Shown here piece after piece: positions 1 to 8,634 of a stretch of DNA of 64,000 bases; within the stretch, counting starts at the first letter, position 1; each line of letters starts with the position of its first letter. The DNA lies in the NCBI RefSeq assembly GCF_023703775.1, contig NZ_CP098514.1, positions 1,364,001 through 1,428,000 of the forward strand, written 5' to 3'. The position numbers and the translations under genes are program-made. The stretch is from Haloplanus sp. GDY1 (GTDB taxonomy: Archaea > Halobacteriota > Halobacteria > Halobacteriales > Haloferacaceae). A model generated the notes under the pieces. It had not been told where the DNA came from. It searched no databases and was given only the letters and a program-made list of their open reading frames with translations.

Positions 1-1739
1 ACACCCGGGTGTCGAGCGGGGGCTGGCGGGAGCGGTACCGGGTCGGCGTGACGCTCGTTGGGGAGTACGCCCCGGACGGGCCGGCACCGGATCGGCCGAC
101 CGGACCACTGTTCGAACGGGGCGGGGCGCTCGGCGGGCCGAACCTCGCCGGCGTACCCGAGAAGGCGGTGACGACACTCGTCGATAGGCAGGGCGGCCGC
201 GACGCGGTGGCGGCGGCCGTCGCCGCCGACGCCCTCGAAGTGACCGAGCGCCCCGTCTACGGTGACCGGCCGTCGGACCTCCGGTCGTGGACCGACCGCG
301 ACCTGCGGGGGCTCCGGAACCGGCTGTCGAACGTCACCGTCGGCGTCCGGGCGGGAGCCGTGGCGACGTACACCACGAACCCGCCGGGACGGCTGGCGGC
401 CACCCTCCGCCAGCGGCGCGGGGCGCTGATCGACCCGCCGGGTCGCTATCGGGGTGCCGCGGATCGTGCCCGCGTCGCCGCTCGGGCGGCGCTGGTCGAC
501 GAGACGATCCGCCGGCTGGACCGCCGTGCGGCGAGACACGCGGAGACCAGGCGGGCGTTCGACGAGGTGCTCGGCCGAGTCGGAATCGACTCCCCGCGAG
601 CCCTGCGGCGAACTCTCGAAACGAGGACGACGCCGGTGCCGACCCAGCGGGCGGGGATCGACGGGACGCCGCCTGGCGGGAACGTGAGCCCCGTACCGGA
701 CGGCTCGCCCGCCTACCTCACGGTGACCTCGGTGAGTCACGAGCGGGCACGCGGCGTGCCGCCGGATCGGCCGTACCGCCCGCTGTCCGCGAAGAACGTC
801 AACCTGTTCACCGCCCCGTACGGCGACGCCGCCGACGCCGTGTCGGGGGCGGCGAGCGACGGATCGTCGGCGGTCCGACTCCGGACGGCCGCGCGGACCC
901 TCGTCGCGTCCGACGGGGTGAACGGCTCGGTCGACGGGCGGGCGAGCCTCGGGAACGCGGTTTCGACGTCGCTCGACGGCCTGCGTGAGCGCGCACGGGA
1001 CGTCGTCGCGGACGAGACGCGGCTCACGCGGACGGCGGCCGAAGCGGCCGTCGCGGAGGGCTTCGCCAGGTGGGAGGATCCCGGACGACGGGGACTCGCC
1101 GCCGCCAACGGCTCGCTGGCGAGGGCGATAGCCGTCGCGGCCGACCGCCGGGCCGAGGGTCGGGACCCCGACCGGAGGGACCGACTGGAGACACGACTGG
1201 CGGCCGCCTTCGCCGAGGACCTCCGCTCCCCCTCGACGTCGGTCGCACAGGAGCGGGTCGAATCGGTGGTGGAGCGGGTGCGGGGACGCGTCCTGGGCCG
1301 GGCGAGCGACGTGGCGACGAAGCGGCTCTACCGGAAGCGGCTGAACGAGACGGTCGGCGCGGTCCCCGCGGGACTGCCGGTGGCGCCCGTCCCCGGGTAC
1401 TGGTACGCGACGGTGAACGTCTGGGACGTGGAGGTGCGTGGGGCCTACGCCCGGTTCACCCTCCGGACGGACCGGGGTGCGCCGGCCCCTGGAGGGGCGA
1501 CCCGGTACGTCCGCGACGGGTCGGTCGTCCGGCTGGACGTGGACGGCGACGGCAGCCGGGAGCGTCTCGGCCGCGACGAGCGGGTCGACTTCGAGACGGG
1601 AACGGTCGTCGCCGTGGCGGTGCCGCCGTATCGGACCGGCGTCGGCGACGTGGACGGCAACGCGGACGAACGCTCGGGCACCTGGCCGGAGCCGAAGTGT
1701 ACGTCCTGGGAGGCGAGCGCCTGTCCCCGGTCGGAGTGA
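1..1739 (+). CDS. Large haloarchaeal Tad/pilus-cluster-like protein, 5' end outside window (DUF7286-like)
   Basis: The reading frame is open from the left edge and the first in-window GTG at 9 looks like mid-protein, so the true start probably lies upstream. About 576 residues are visible. They are rich in Arg, Ala and Asp, with a long helical, charged stretch (about residues 130-200 and 300-440) and a C-terminal part that reads like a beta-rich ectodomain. No catalytic motif is visible. It resembles the large hypothetical protein found next to type II/IV secretion (TadA/TadC-type) pilus genes in haloarchaea; this is from memory and the neighbours that would prove it are outside the window. 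The next gene starts 32 nt downstream with its own TATA-like element, so this is probably the last gene of its operon. Confidence 0.55.
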   Translation, partial: TRVSSGGWRERYRVGVTLVGEYAPDGPAPDRPTGPLFERGGALGGPNLAGVPEKAVTTLVDRQGGRDAVAAAVAADALEVTERPVYGDRPSDLRSWTDRDLRGLRNRLSNVTVGVRAGAVATYTTNPPGRLAATLRQRRGALIDPPGRYRGAADRARVAARAALVDETIRRLDRRAARHAETRRAFDEVLGRVGIDSPRALRRTLETRTTPVPTQRAGIDGTPPGGNVSPVPDGSPAYLTVTSVSHERARGVPPDRPYRPLSAKNVNLFTAPYGDAADAVSGAASDGSSAVRLRTAARTLVASDGVNGSVDGRASLGNAVSTSLDGLRERARDVVADETRLTRTAAEAAVAEGFARWEDPGRRGLAAANGSLARAIAVAADRRAEGRDPDRRDRLETRLAAAFAEDLRSPSTSVAQERVESVVERVRGRVLGRASDVATKRLYRKRLNETVGAVPAGLPVAPVPGYWYATVNVWDVEVRGAYARFTLRTDRGAPAPGGATRYVRDGSVVRLDVDGDGSRERLGRDERVDFETGTVVAVAVPPYRTGVGDVDGNADERSGTWPEPKCTSWEASACPRSE

Positions 1740-1771
1740 AGCCTTTTGTCGGCGCGCCTCTCAGCAAACGT

Positions 1772-2203
1772 ATGCTCCACGAAGCGGTCGACGAACCGGA
1801 AGCGCTGTCCCCCCGACAGCTCCGCGACGCCTACGACGCCGAACTCCGCGCGGTGATCGACGCCCAGGGGATCGAGACGGTCGCCACGGACGCCGACGTC
1901 CCGACCGAGACGGTCGCCGCCCTCGCCAGCGGCGACTCGCCGACGGTGACGCTCTCGGAGGCGGCGGCCATCCTCGCGACCGATTTCGACGGTCGGGAGG
2001 CCCAGGGAATCGTCCAGGAGGTACGGGACTACCTGCTGATGGGGATGACGACGGGCGTCCTCGACGTGGACACCATCGCCTCGAACGTGGACCTCGACCT
2101 CTCGGGCCAGGAGATCCAGCAGGCCATCGAGGGCCGCACCCGCATGACGCTCGACGAACTCGCCGCGATCCAGAGCTACGTCGCGGGTCGGAACGCCCGC
2201 TGA
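1772..2203 (+). CDS. DUF5791-like haloarchaeal protein
   Basis: This 143-residue acidic protein is mostly helical and soluble, with no signal peptide or membrane segment. The middle (about residues 40-70) and the end (about 105-140) each read like small helix-turn-helix-like modules with threonine-rich turns, but no clear DNA-binding motif can be assigned. It matches the haloarchaeal DUF5791 family as I remember it; the function is unknown. A T-rich element at 1743-1748 lies about 25-30 nt before the ATG, which fits a leaderless transcript. The stop at 2201-2203 is five bases before the GTG of the next gene, so the two are likely co-transcribed. Confidence 0.7.
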   Translation: MLHEAVDEPEALSPRQLRDAYDAELRAVIDAQGIETVATDADVPTETVAALASGDSPTVTLSEAAAILATDFDGREAQGIVQEVRDYLLMGMTTGVLDVDTIASNVDLDLSGQEIQQAIEGRTRMTLDELAAIQSYVAGRNAR

Positions 2204-2208
2204 TCGCC

Positions 2209-3090
2209 GTGCAGGTCGTCGTTCTCGGCTGTGGCTACGTCGGCATCGAACTCGGCCGGCAGTTGACCCAGGCCGGCCACGAGGTCGTCGGCGTCCGTCG
2301 ATCCGACGCCGGTCTCGACGCCATCGAGGCCGCGGGCTTCGAGGCCGTCCGTGCGGATCTGACCGACGCGGCGTCGCTCGCCGCGGTCCCCGACGCCGAC
2401 TGGGCCGTGTACGCGGCGAGCGCGGGGGGCCGCGACGTCGACGCCGCCCGAACCGCCTACGTCGACGGCCTGCGAACGGTCGTCGAGACGCTCGGCGACC
2501 GGCCGTCGCCGCCGGACCGACTCGTCTACACGTCGAGTACGGGCGTCTACGGTGACCACGGCGGCGACTGGGTGGACGAGTCGACGACGCCCGACCCCGC
2601 GACGGATCGGCAGCGCGTCCTCCTGGAGGCCGAACGGATCGCGCTGGAGGGGACGGCCGACCGCGGGATCGACGGAACGGTCGTCAGGTTCGGCGGCCTC
2701 TACGGGCCGGACCGCTACCGACTGGATCGCTACCTCGACGGCCCGGTGACGGCGGGGTATCTCAACTCGATCCACCGGGACGACGCCGCCGGCGTCGTCG
2801 CCCACGTCCTGACCGCCGACGTCGCCCGCGGCGAGGTGATCCTGGCCGTCGACGACGACCCCGTCTGGAAGCCGGAGTTCGCCGACTGGCTGGCCGAGCA
2901 GTGTGACGTCTCGCCGCCGGAGAAGCGGACGGTCGAGGAACGCGCGGCGGCGGAGGGATCGGTGAGCCGACGGGTCCGGGCGAGCAAGCGGTGTGCCAAC
3001 GACCGACTCCACGAACTCGGCTACGAGCTTCGATACCCCACGGTTCGAGAGGGGTTTCGGCCGGCAATCGAGGCGTTTCGCGCCGACTGA
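2209..3090 (+). CDS. NAD-dependent SDR/epimerase family protein (YeeZ-like)
   Basis: The 293-residue protein begins with a Rossmann fold carrying the nucleotide-binding motif GCGYVG at residues 7-12. A second family signature, YTSSTGVYGD, lies near residue 105 with the downstream Trp-Val-Asp-Glu typical of YeeZ-type atypical SDRs. It probably binds NAD(P) and acts on a sugar-nucleotide-like or similar substrate, but the substrate cannot be read from sequence. The GTG start at 2209 was chosen because it sits just after the DUF5791 stop and places the glycine motif at the normal distance from the N terminus. The protein is cytoplasmic. Confidence 0.85.
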   Translation: MQVVVLGCGYVGIELGRQLTQAGHEVVGVRRSDAGLDAIEAAGFEAVRADLTDAASLAAVPDADWAVYAASAGGRDVDAARTAYVDGLRTVVETLGDRPSPPDRLVYTSSTGVYGDHGGDWVDESTTPDPATDRQRVLLEAERIALEGTADRGIDGTVVRFGGLYGPDRYRLDRYLDGPVTAGYLNSIHRDDAAGVVAHVLTADVARGEVILAVDDDPVWKPEFADWLAEQCDVSPPEKRTVEERAAAEGSVSRRVRASKRCANDRLHELGYELRYPTVREGFRPAIEAFRAD

Positions 3091-3165
3091 CGGCCCGTCA
3101 TTCCGTCGGGGCCGCGACGACCCAATAGGAGAATACTCTTGCCGCTCCGCTCTGTCGGAGTGGGT

Positions 3166-4323
3166 ATGTCGGTCGCCGCCGAGGAGATCGTCCAGCGGGC
3201 GGTGGCGTTCGCCCGGACGCACCCGGAACTGCTCGCCGCGCTGCTCGTCAGCGTCGCCGTACTCGTCGGCGGCGGCTACGTCCTCCACCAGTTCACCCGC
3301 CCCTCCGGCGTCCGCTTCGCGTCGCTGCTCTCCGAATACGACGACGTCGCGGTCCTGACCCATCCGAATCCGGACCCCGACGCGATGGCCGCCGCGATGG
3401 GCGTGGCGTCGCTCGCCGAGCAGGTGGACACGACGGCGACCATCCAGTTTCCGGGCCAGATCCGCCACCAGGAGAACCGCGCGTTCAGGAACGTCCTGGA
3501 GGTGGAACTCGACCCCATCGAGCGCGCGGACGACCTCGCCTCCGAGGCGGTGATCCTCGTCGACCACAACCAGCCGCGGGGGTTCACCGACTCCGAGCGG
3601 GTCCGCCCGCTGGCGGTCGTGGATCACCACCCCGGGGACGGACGCGGCGAGTCCTTTACAGACGTGCGCACCGAGTATGGCGCCTGTTCGAGCGTGATCG
3701 CGGAGTACTTCCAGAACCTGGACGCCACGCCCGTACCGCCCGAGAACCACGAGAGCGAGGTCGACGCGAAGTACGTGGTGCCCTCGCGGGTGGCGACCGG
3801 CCTCTTTTTCGGCATCCTGACGGACACGAACCGGCTCACGGGCGGCATCGACCCCGCCGACTTCGACGCGAGCAGTTACCTCTCGCCCGGCGTCGACGAG
3901 AACCTGCTCGACCGCATCGCCAACCCACAGGTGAGCGCGGAGGTACTGGAGATCAAGGCGACCGCGATCCGCGAACGCAACGTGGAGGGCGCCTTCGCGA
4001 TCAGCGACGTGGGCGACATCTCGAACGTGGACGCGATCCCACAGGCCGCCGACGAACTCATCCGTCTCGAAGGGGTCACCGCCGCCATCGTCTGTGGCAC
4101 CCGCAACGGCACCCTCTACCTCTCGGGGCGGTCACGGGACGACCGGGTCCACATGGGCCGTGCCATCGAGTCGGCGCTCGAGGAGGTGCCGGGCGCCAGC
4201 GGCGGCGGCCACGCCCGCATGGGAGGCGGGCAGATCTCCATCGAGGACGGCGACTTCGTCTGGCCGGCGCGGCGCGCCGCCCTCACCGACCGGCTGCGTC
4301 GGGCGCTGGAAGGCGACGTGTAG
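3166..4323 (+). CDS. Membrane-anchored DHH/DHHA1 phosphoesterase
   Basis: This 385-residue protein has one N-terminal hydrophobic segment (about residues 22-40) and then a cytoplasmic DHH domain. The metal ligands are clear: HPNPDPDA from residue 66, DHN at 133-135 and the signature DHH at 153-155. A C-terminal DHHA1 domain contains the Gly-rich GGGHARMGGG substrate loop. The family includes NrnA-type oligonucleotidases and cyclic-di-AMP phosphodiesterases, so the likely reaction is hydrolysis of a small nucleotide or short RNA at the membrane. The ATG at 3166 is preferred over the upstream start codon at 3139 because a TATA-like gaatactctt at 3131-3140 lies at the right distance. Confidence 0.85.
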   Translation: MSVAAEEIVQRAVAFARTHPELLAALLVSVAVLVGGGYVLHQFTRPSGVRFASLLSEYDDVAVLTHPNPDPDAMAAAMGVASLAEQVDTTATIQFPGQIRHQENRAFRNVLEVELDPIERADDLASEAVILVDHNQPRGFTDSERVRPLAVVDHHPGDGRGESFTDVRTEYGACSSVIAEYFQNLDATPVPPENHESEVDAKYVVPSRVATGLFFGILTDTNRLTGGIDPADFDASSYLSPGVDENLLDRIANPQVSAEVLEIKATAIRERNVEGAFAISDVGDISNVDAIPQAADELIRLEGVTAAIVCGTRNGTLYLSGRSRDDRVHMGRAIESALEEVPGASGGGHARMGGGQISIEDGDFVWPARRAALTDRLRRALEGDV

Positions 4324-4354
4324 CCCTTTTGGTGCCGTCGCGCGTAGCGCGTCC

Positions 4355-5443
4355 ATGGCGACCGCACGCGCCACGTGGGGGTATCGCGACCGCTTCGGCG
4401 ACCGCTTCGGCCGCACCTACTTCCGGCGGTTCGGCCCCGGCGTCGTCTCCAGCGTCGGCCTCGGCACGTATCTCGGCGACCCGACCGACGCCGTCGACGA
4501 CGGGTACGAGCGGGCGCTCGTCGCCGGCCTGGAGGGCGGGTGCAACGTCGTCGACACCGCGGCCAACTACCGCTGCGGGCGGAGCGAGCGCGTGGTGGGT
4601 CGGGCGCTCGACCGCGCCGACGTCGACCGGTCGGCCGTGGTCGTCGCCACGAAGGGCGGGTTCCTGCCCTTCGACGGGGAGCGCCCCGAGGACCCCGCCG
4701 CCGACCTCCGGGCGCGCTTCGTCGAGAACGGCCCGGTCGACCCCGCGGACCTCGCGGCCGGGCAACACTGCATCGCGCCCGACGCCATCGACGCGATGGT
4801 CGACCGGTCGCTCGACCGACTGGGCGTCGAGACGGTCGACTGCTACTACGTCCACAACCCCGAGACGCAGCTCCGTGTCCGCTCCCGCGAGGCCGTCTAC
4901 GATCAGCTCGAAGCGACGTTCGAGCGACTGGAGCGCCGGGTCGCCGCCGGCGACGTGGGCGCCTACGGCGTGGCGACGTGGGAGGCGTTCCGCCGGCCGC
5001 CCGACCACGACGCGCACCTGTCGCTCCCGGCGGTGGTCGAGCGCGCGCGACGCGCCGCCGGGACGGTCGGCCGCGAGGAGACGGGGTTCGGAGCGATCCA
5101 GCTCCCCTTCAACGTCGTCATGGCGGACGCGTTCACGACACCGGCCCACGAGTTCGAGGGCGAGCGGCGCTCGGCACTGGAGGTGGCTCACGGGCTCGAC
5201 CTCGACGTCTTCACCAGCGCCAGCCTCGCACAGGGAGAGCTCGTGGAGGGGCTGCCGGCGGCCGTCGACGCCGAACTGGCGGGCGACACTCCCGCCCAGC
5301 GGGCGCTCAATTTCGCGCGGAGCGCGCCGGGCGTGACCTGCGCGCTCGTCGGGACGAGCGATCCGGATCACGTCGCCGAGAACGTCGCCGCGGGGACCTT
5401 CGACCCGCTGGGTGCGCGGGCGTTCGACGCCGTCTTCGAGTGA
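4355..5443 (+). CDS. Aldo/keto reductase family protein
   Basis: The 362-residue protein is a TIM-barrel aldo/keto reductase. The catalytic tetrad is visible as Asp67 and Tyr72 (in DTAANY), Lys100 (in ATKGG) and His166 (in YVHNPE). NADPH-binding features occur near the end, where a Ser/Gly-rich GTSDPDH loop precedes the last helix. The substrate is unknown. A T-rich element around 4324-4330 lies about 25-31 nt before the ATG, so it probably has its own promoter. It converges tail to tail, with no gap, with the small zinc-finger gene on the other strand. Confidence 0.9.
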   Translation: MATARATWGYRDRFGDRFGRTYFRRFGPGVVSSVGLGTYLGDPTDAVDDGYERALVAGLEGGCNVVDTAANYRCGRSERVVGRALDRADVDRSAVVVATKGGFLPFDGERPEDPAADLRARFVENGPVDPADLAAGQHCIAPDAIDAMVDRSLDRLGVETVDCYYVHNPETQLRVRSREAVYDQLEATFERLERRVAAGDVGAYGVATWEAFRRPPDHDAHLSLPAVVERARRAAGTVGREETGFGAIQLPFNVVMADAFTTPAHEFEGERRSALEVAHGLDLDVFTSASLAQGELVEGLPAAVDAELAGDTPAQRALNFARSAPGVTCALVGTSDPDHVAENVAAGTFDPLGARAFDAVFE

Positions 5444-5614
5444 CTACCGCAGGTCCTTCCACTCCCGACCACACTCGGGACAGATCCGAACCGCGAACAC
5501 CTCGTCCGGGTCGTCCCGTTTTTTCAGCACCTTCTCGCACTCCGCGCAGGTGAGTCGCTCGTAGGTATCCTTGACGAGTTCGCCGTCACGGAGCCCCTTC
5601 CGCGTCGATTTCAT
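5444..5614 (-). CDS. HVO_0758-family small zinc-finger protein
   Basis: This 56-residue gene begins with an ATG complementary to 5612-5614. The protein starts MKSTRKGLRDGELV, contains CAEC near residue 24 and CPEC near residue 46, and ends in Glu-Trp-Lys-Asp-Leu-Arg. The two CxxC pairs make a compact zinc ribbon. The sequence matches the small haloarchaeal HVO_0758-type zinc-finger family, whose function is unknown. A strong TATA-like run (ttttttaaac on the minus strand, 5637-5646) lies about 23-32 nt upstream, consistent with a leaderless transcript. Confidence 0.85.
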   Translation of the reverse strand: MKSTRKGLRDGELVKDTYERLTCAECEKVLKKRDDPDEVFAVRICPECGREWKDLR

Positions 5615-5703
5615 GTGCCATCATTGTGCGTCCCGGTTTAAAAAACAGTCCGGCCGTTCCGTCACCCGCGGGCTTTTGTCCGCGCCGCCCACAGGGAGGG
5701 ACG

Positions 5704-6795
5704 ATGGAGTACGTCCAGGAACGCGTGACGACGCTCCACGACCTGACCGATCCGACGCCCGCCGCGCCGACGGATCGGGCCTCGGTGGTCGTCCCGATGA
5801 CCGAACGCGAGTACGCCGGCCTGGCGCCGGACCGCGTCCTCTCGGAACTGGAGCGGGTCGACCCCGCGAAGGTGGTCGTTCCCCTGCGGGCCTCGCCCGA
5901 CCGGGTCGCGGACTTCCACGACTGGCTCGCCGGCTACGACCTCTCGCTGTCGGTCCTCTGGTGTAACGGGCCGCGGCTGGAGGCCCTGCTCGACGACCAC
6001 GGCCTCGACGGCGAGTTCGGGAAGGGGCGGGACGTGTGGTTGGGCCTCGGTCAGGCGCTCGACCGAGAGTACGTCGTCGTCCACGACGCGGACACCAAAA
6101 GCTACAGCCGGGCGGACGTGGCACGCCTCCTCTATCCGCTCTCCCGGGGCTACGACTTCTCGAAGGGCTACTACGCGCGCGTCGAGAACGACCGCCTCTA
6201 CGGGCGGCTGTTTCGCCTCTTTTTCGTCCCGCTCGTCCGGGCGCTCGGGGCGGAGCGCGACGCGCCCGTGTTGCGGTATCTGGAGGCGTTTCGCTACGCG
6301 CTGGCGGGGGAGTTCGCGGCGACGACGGCGCTCGCGGAGCGCCTGCGCACCCAGCGGTCGTGGGGGCTCGAAGTCGGCACGCTCGGCGACGCCTTCGAGT
6401 ACGCCGGCTTCGACGGGAGCGCGCAGGTCGACCTCGGGACCTACGAACACGACCACCGGGCGGTGAGCGGCCCGACCGGCCTCTCCGATATGAGCCGTCA
6501 CGTCGCGACGGCGCTCTTCCGGGCGGTCACCGACCACGGCGTCGACCCCGACTACGACACCCTCCCGGATCGCTACCGCGAGGCCGCCCGCTCGCTCGTC
6601 CGGAGCTACGAACTCGACGCGGGGTTCAACGGACTGGAGTACGACCGGGCGGGCGAACTCGAGCAGGTGGCGACGTACGCGTCGGCCATCGGTCCCCCGG
6701 GACCGGATCGGCGGCTGCCGGCGTGGCGCGACGCGCCGGTGTCGCCGGCGGCGGTGGCGGAGACGGCGGCCGCGGACCTGGAGGCGGCGCGATGA
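5704..6795 (+). CDS. Glycosyltransferase, GT-A type (glucosyl-3-phosphoglycerate synthase-like)
   Basis: The 363-residue soluble protein has a GT-A fold pattern. It begins with a strand leading to VVVPMTERE, a later LWCNGP segment, and a nucleotide-sugar DxD-like motif HDADTKSY near residue 130. It resembles the haloarchaeal family often named glucosyl-3-phosphoglycerate synthase-like, which would transfer a sugar from an NDP-sugar to a small acceptor in compatible-solute metabolism. The acceptor assignment is an inference. A T-rich element at 5672-5678 sits about 26-32 nt before the ATG. The stop codon overlaps the ATG of the next gene (ATGA), so the two are translationally coupled. Confidence 0.7.
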   Translation: MEYVQERVTTLHDLTDPTPAAPTDRASVVVPMTEREYAGLAPDRVLSELERVDPAKVVVPLRASPDRVADFHDWLAGYDLSLSVLWCNGPRLEALLDDHGLDGEFGKGRDVWLGLGQALDREYVVVHDADTKSYSRADVARLLYPLSRGYDFSKGYYARVENDRLYGRLFRLFFVPLVRALGAERDAPVLRYLEAFRYALAGEFAATTALAERLRTQRSWGLEVGTLGDAFEYAGFDGSAQVDLGTYEHDHRAVSGPTGLSDMSRHVATALFRAVTDHGVDPDYDTLPDRYREAARSLVRSYELDAGFNGLEYDRAGELEQVATYASAIGPPGPDRRLPAWRDAPVSPAAVAETAAADLEAAR

Positions 6796-7271
6796 TCGCC
6801 GACGCGACGGGCGACGAACTCGCGGGCGTGGTCGACCTCTTCGGGGCGCTGACCCGCGGGGAACTCGAATCCGCGCTCGGCGAACTCGCCTTCAAGCGGG
6901 GCGAGGAGGTCGACGCCGACGCGGTCGCCGACGCCGTCGACGCCGCCGTCGAGAACTACTACCTCGTCGCCGTCGAGCGCGACGACCGGACGCTGCTCGC
7001 GCCGGGGCCGACGGCGTTTCCCGCGCTCCCCGAGGGCGCCGAGGACCTCCCGCACATCCTCGACGTGCCCGAGCGAGAGGTGGATCGGGCGGCGCTCGCC
7101 GACGCCGCCGAACGCCGCCTGCGGGCCGACGCCGCCCGCGCCGCCGCCGACGGCGACGCCGACCGGATCGAGCGGTTGCTGGACGTGAGCTACGACCTCG
7201 AAACGTGGGGCGGGGCGGACGTGGGCGACGTCCGAACCCGCCTCGACGACGCGATGGAGAACCGCAACTGA
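6792..7271 (+). CDS. DUF7109-like haloarchaeal protein
   Basis: This is a 159-residue, very acidic, Ala/Asp-rich soluble protein. It contains several amphipathic helices and a central FPALPEGAEDLPH segment, and has no membrane segment or recognisable catalytic motif. Its start overlaps the stop of the glycosyltransferase gene by four bases, so the two are almost certainly expressed together and may work together. It fits a haloarchaea-restricted DUF7109-type family from memory. The function is unknown. Confidence 0.6.
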   Translation: MIADATGDELAGVVDLFGALTRGELESALGELAFKRGEEVDADAVADAVDAAVENYYLVAVERDDRTLLAPGPTAFPALPEGAEDLPHILDVPEREVDRAALADAAERRLRADAARAAADGDADRIERLLDVSYDLETWGGADVGDVRTRLDDAMENRN

Positions 7272-7344
7272 AACCACCCCCCGGACCGTACGACAGGCCA
7301 GCGACTGCCGCGACCGAAACCGACACCACACCACCCGACCCACC

Positions 7345-7950
7345 ATGCGCATGGATCTGTCCGCCGTCGCCAGCCACGTCCCGGGGTCCATCGACGACGC
7401 AGAGCGCGAAGCGGCGGTCGTCGCGCCGGTCGTCGACCGCGACGACGGCGACGCCCTCCTCTTTACCAAGCGGGCCGACCACCTCGGCGAACACGCCGGG
7501 CAGATGAGCTTCCCCGGCGGCGGCCGCGAACCGAGCGACGCCGACCTCGAGGCGACCGCGAAACGCGAGGCCAACGAGGAGATCGGTCTCGAACCCGACG
7601 AGATCGAGGTGGTGGGCCGACTCGACGACATCCCGACGGTCAGCGACTACGCCGTCCGCCCGTTCGTCTCCCGGATCCCGGATCGGACCTACGTCCCCGA
7701 CGAACGCGAGGTGGCCGAAATCGCCGTCCTGCCGGTCGCGGAACTGGTCGACCTCGACAACTACGAGTCCGAGCGCCGGGACCACCCCCACTACGGCGAG
7801 ATCCGCCTGCACTTCTTCCGCGTCGACGGCTACACCGTCTGGGGGGCGACCGGCAGAATGCTCGTCCAGTTGCTCGAACTCGCGACCGACTGGGAGATGC
7901 CGCCGGAGGTCGACCGGGTTGTCGACCCCGACGCCGACTTCCCGGTCTGA
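7345..7950 (+). CDS. NUDIX hydrolase, CoA pyrophosphatase type
   Basis: The 201-residue protein has a complete NUDIX box, starting at GGGREPS near residue 54 and finishing in REANEEIGL near residue 80, which supplies the Mg-binding glutamates. Just before the box lies HAGQMSFPGG, a pattern characteristic of the CoA-pyrophosphatase (NudL/YeaB-like) subgroup. It probably hydrolyses CoA or related nucleoside diphosphate derivatives in the cytoplasm. The C-terminal half carries an ALLF-like acidic cap but no extra domain. It is 73 nt beyond the DUF7109-like gene and converges with the Hsp20 gene. Confidence 0.88.
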   Translation: MRMDLSAVASHVPGSIDDAEREAAVVAPVVDRDDGDALLFTKRADHLGEHAGQMSFPGGGREPSDADLEATAKREANEEIGLEPDEIEVVGRLDDIPTVSDYAVRPFVSRIPDRTYVPDEREVAEIAVLPVAELVDLDNYESERRDHPHYGEIRLHFFRVDGYTVWGATGRMLVQLLELATDWEMPPEVDRVVDPDADFPV

Positions 7951-7960
7951 GCGGTCGGCC

Positions 7961-8407
7961 TCACTCCGAGCCGTCGAGGTCCGCGTCCGCCGCCTCGCTC
8001 TCCTCCCGAACCTCGACGTCGGTCCCCTCGGCCCGCTTTGGCACCTCGATCCGGAGCGTCCCGTTGTCGCTCAGCGTGGCCGTGGCCTCGCCGGCGTCCA
8101 CGTCGGCGTCCGGCGGCAGTCGCGCGCGGCCGTCCAGCGAGAGGCCCCGGCCCGGGAAGCGCATCTCGAACCCCTCGTGGAAGTCGCGGAAGCGGTCGAG
8201 ACGCACCTGCACCTCGCCCTCGACGTAGCGCACCTGGACGTCGCTCCGGGTGACGCCCGGCGCGTCGAAGACGACGAGGTAGGCGTCCTCGGACTCCAGC
8301 ACGTCGTACGAGAGGGGCTTTCGCTCCTGGACCTTCCCGACGCCGCGGCCGACCCGTTCGAGGACGGCGTTGGCCGCGGACTTGCCGAACTCCTTGAACC
8401 CGGTCAT
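7961..8407 (-). CDS. Hsp20/alpha-crystallin family small heat-shock protein
   Basis: This 148-residue protein carries an alpha-crystallin domain (about residues 33-125). It has the expected strand pattern, an FDAPGV segment, and a final conserved NGTLRIEVPK strand in place of the canonical GxL motif. The N-terminal arm is short and the C-terminal tail is acidic, as is usual for halophile Hsp20. It should act as an ATP-independent holdase forming oligomers. Its ATG overlaps the stop of the upstream DUF7559-like gene by four bases, so both are on one message. Confidence 0.85.
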   Translation of the reverse strand: MTGFKEFGKSAANAVLERVGRGVGKVQERKPLSYDVLESEDAYLVVFDAPGVTRSDVQVRYVEGEVQVRLDRFRDFHEGFEMRFPGRGLSLDGRARLPPDADVDAGEATATLSDNGTLRIEVPKRAEGTDVEVREESEAADADLDGSE

Positions 8408-8562
8408 ACTTCGATCTCTTCGAGACAGTCGGTACCGCCACAGAGCGGACAGGAGAGGTCACCGACCGCGTGATCGTCGGCGATGTCGTACGTGTAGTGG
8501 TTCTCGAACATGTCGAGTTCGCAGCCGGGGCTGGTACACTTGAGTTCCTTCGTGGCGGGCAT
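8404..8562 (-). CDS. DUF7559-like small zinc-ribbon protein
   Basis: This 52-residue protein starts MPATKELKCTS and has a CTSPGC pair near residue 9 and a CPLCGGTDC cluster near residue 38. The spacing suggests a single zinc-binding site. The ATG at 8562 (complement) is preferred to the upstream start codon at 8589 because the conserved family starts at this Met-Pro-Ala. It matches the haloarchaeal DUF7559 family from memory; the function is unknown. Its stop codon overlaps the start of the Hsp20 gene (ATGA), suggesting a shared stress-related role. Confidence 0.75.
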   Translation of the reverse strand: MPATKELKCTSPGCELDMFENHYTYDIADDHAVGDLSCPLCGGTDCLEEIEV

Positions 8563-8634
8563 GGGTGGAGATAGAGCCGCGACCGGCATAAGTGGCGTGG
8601 AGCCTGCAACCGCGACGGCGTCCGGGAGCGGCGA

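Noticed and set aside
2176-3750. 524-codon antisense frame over the SDR and DHH genes
   Set aside because: Shadow of two recognisable genes.
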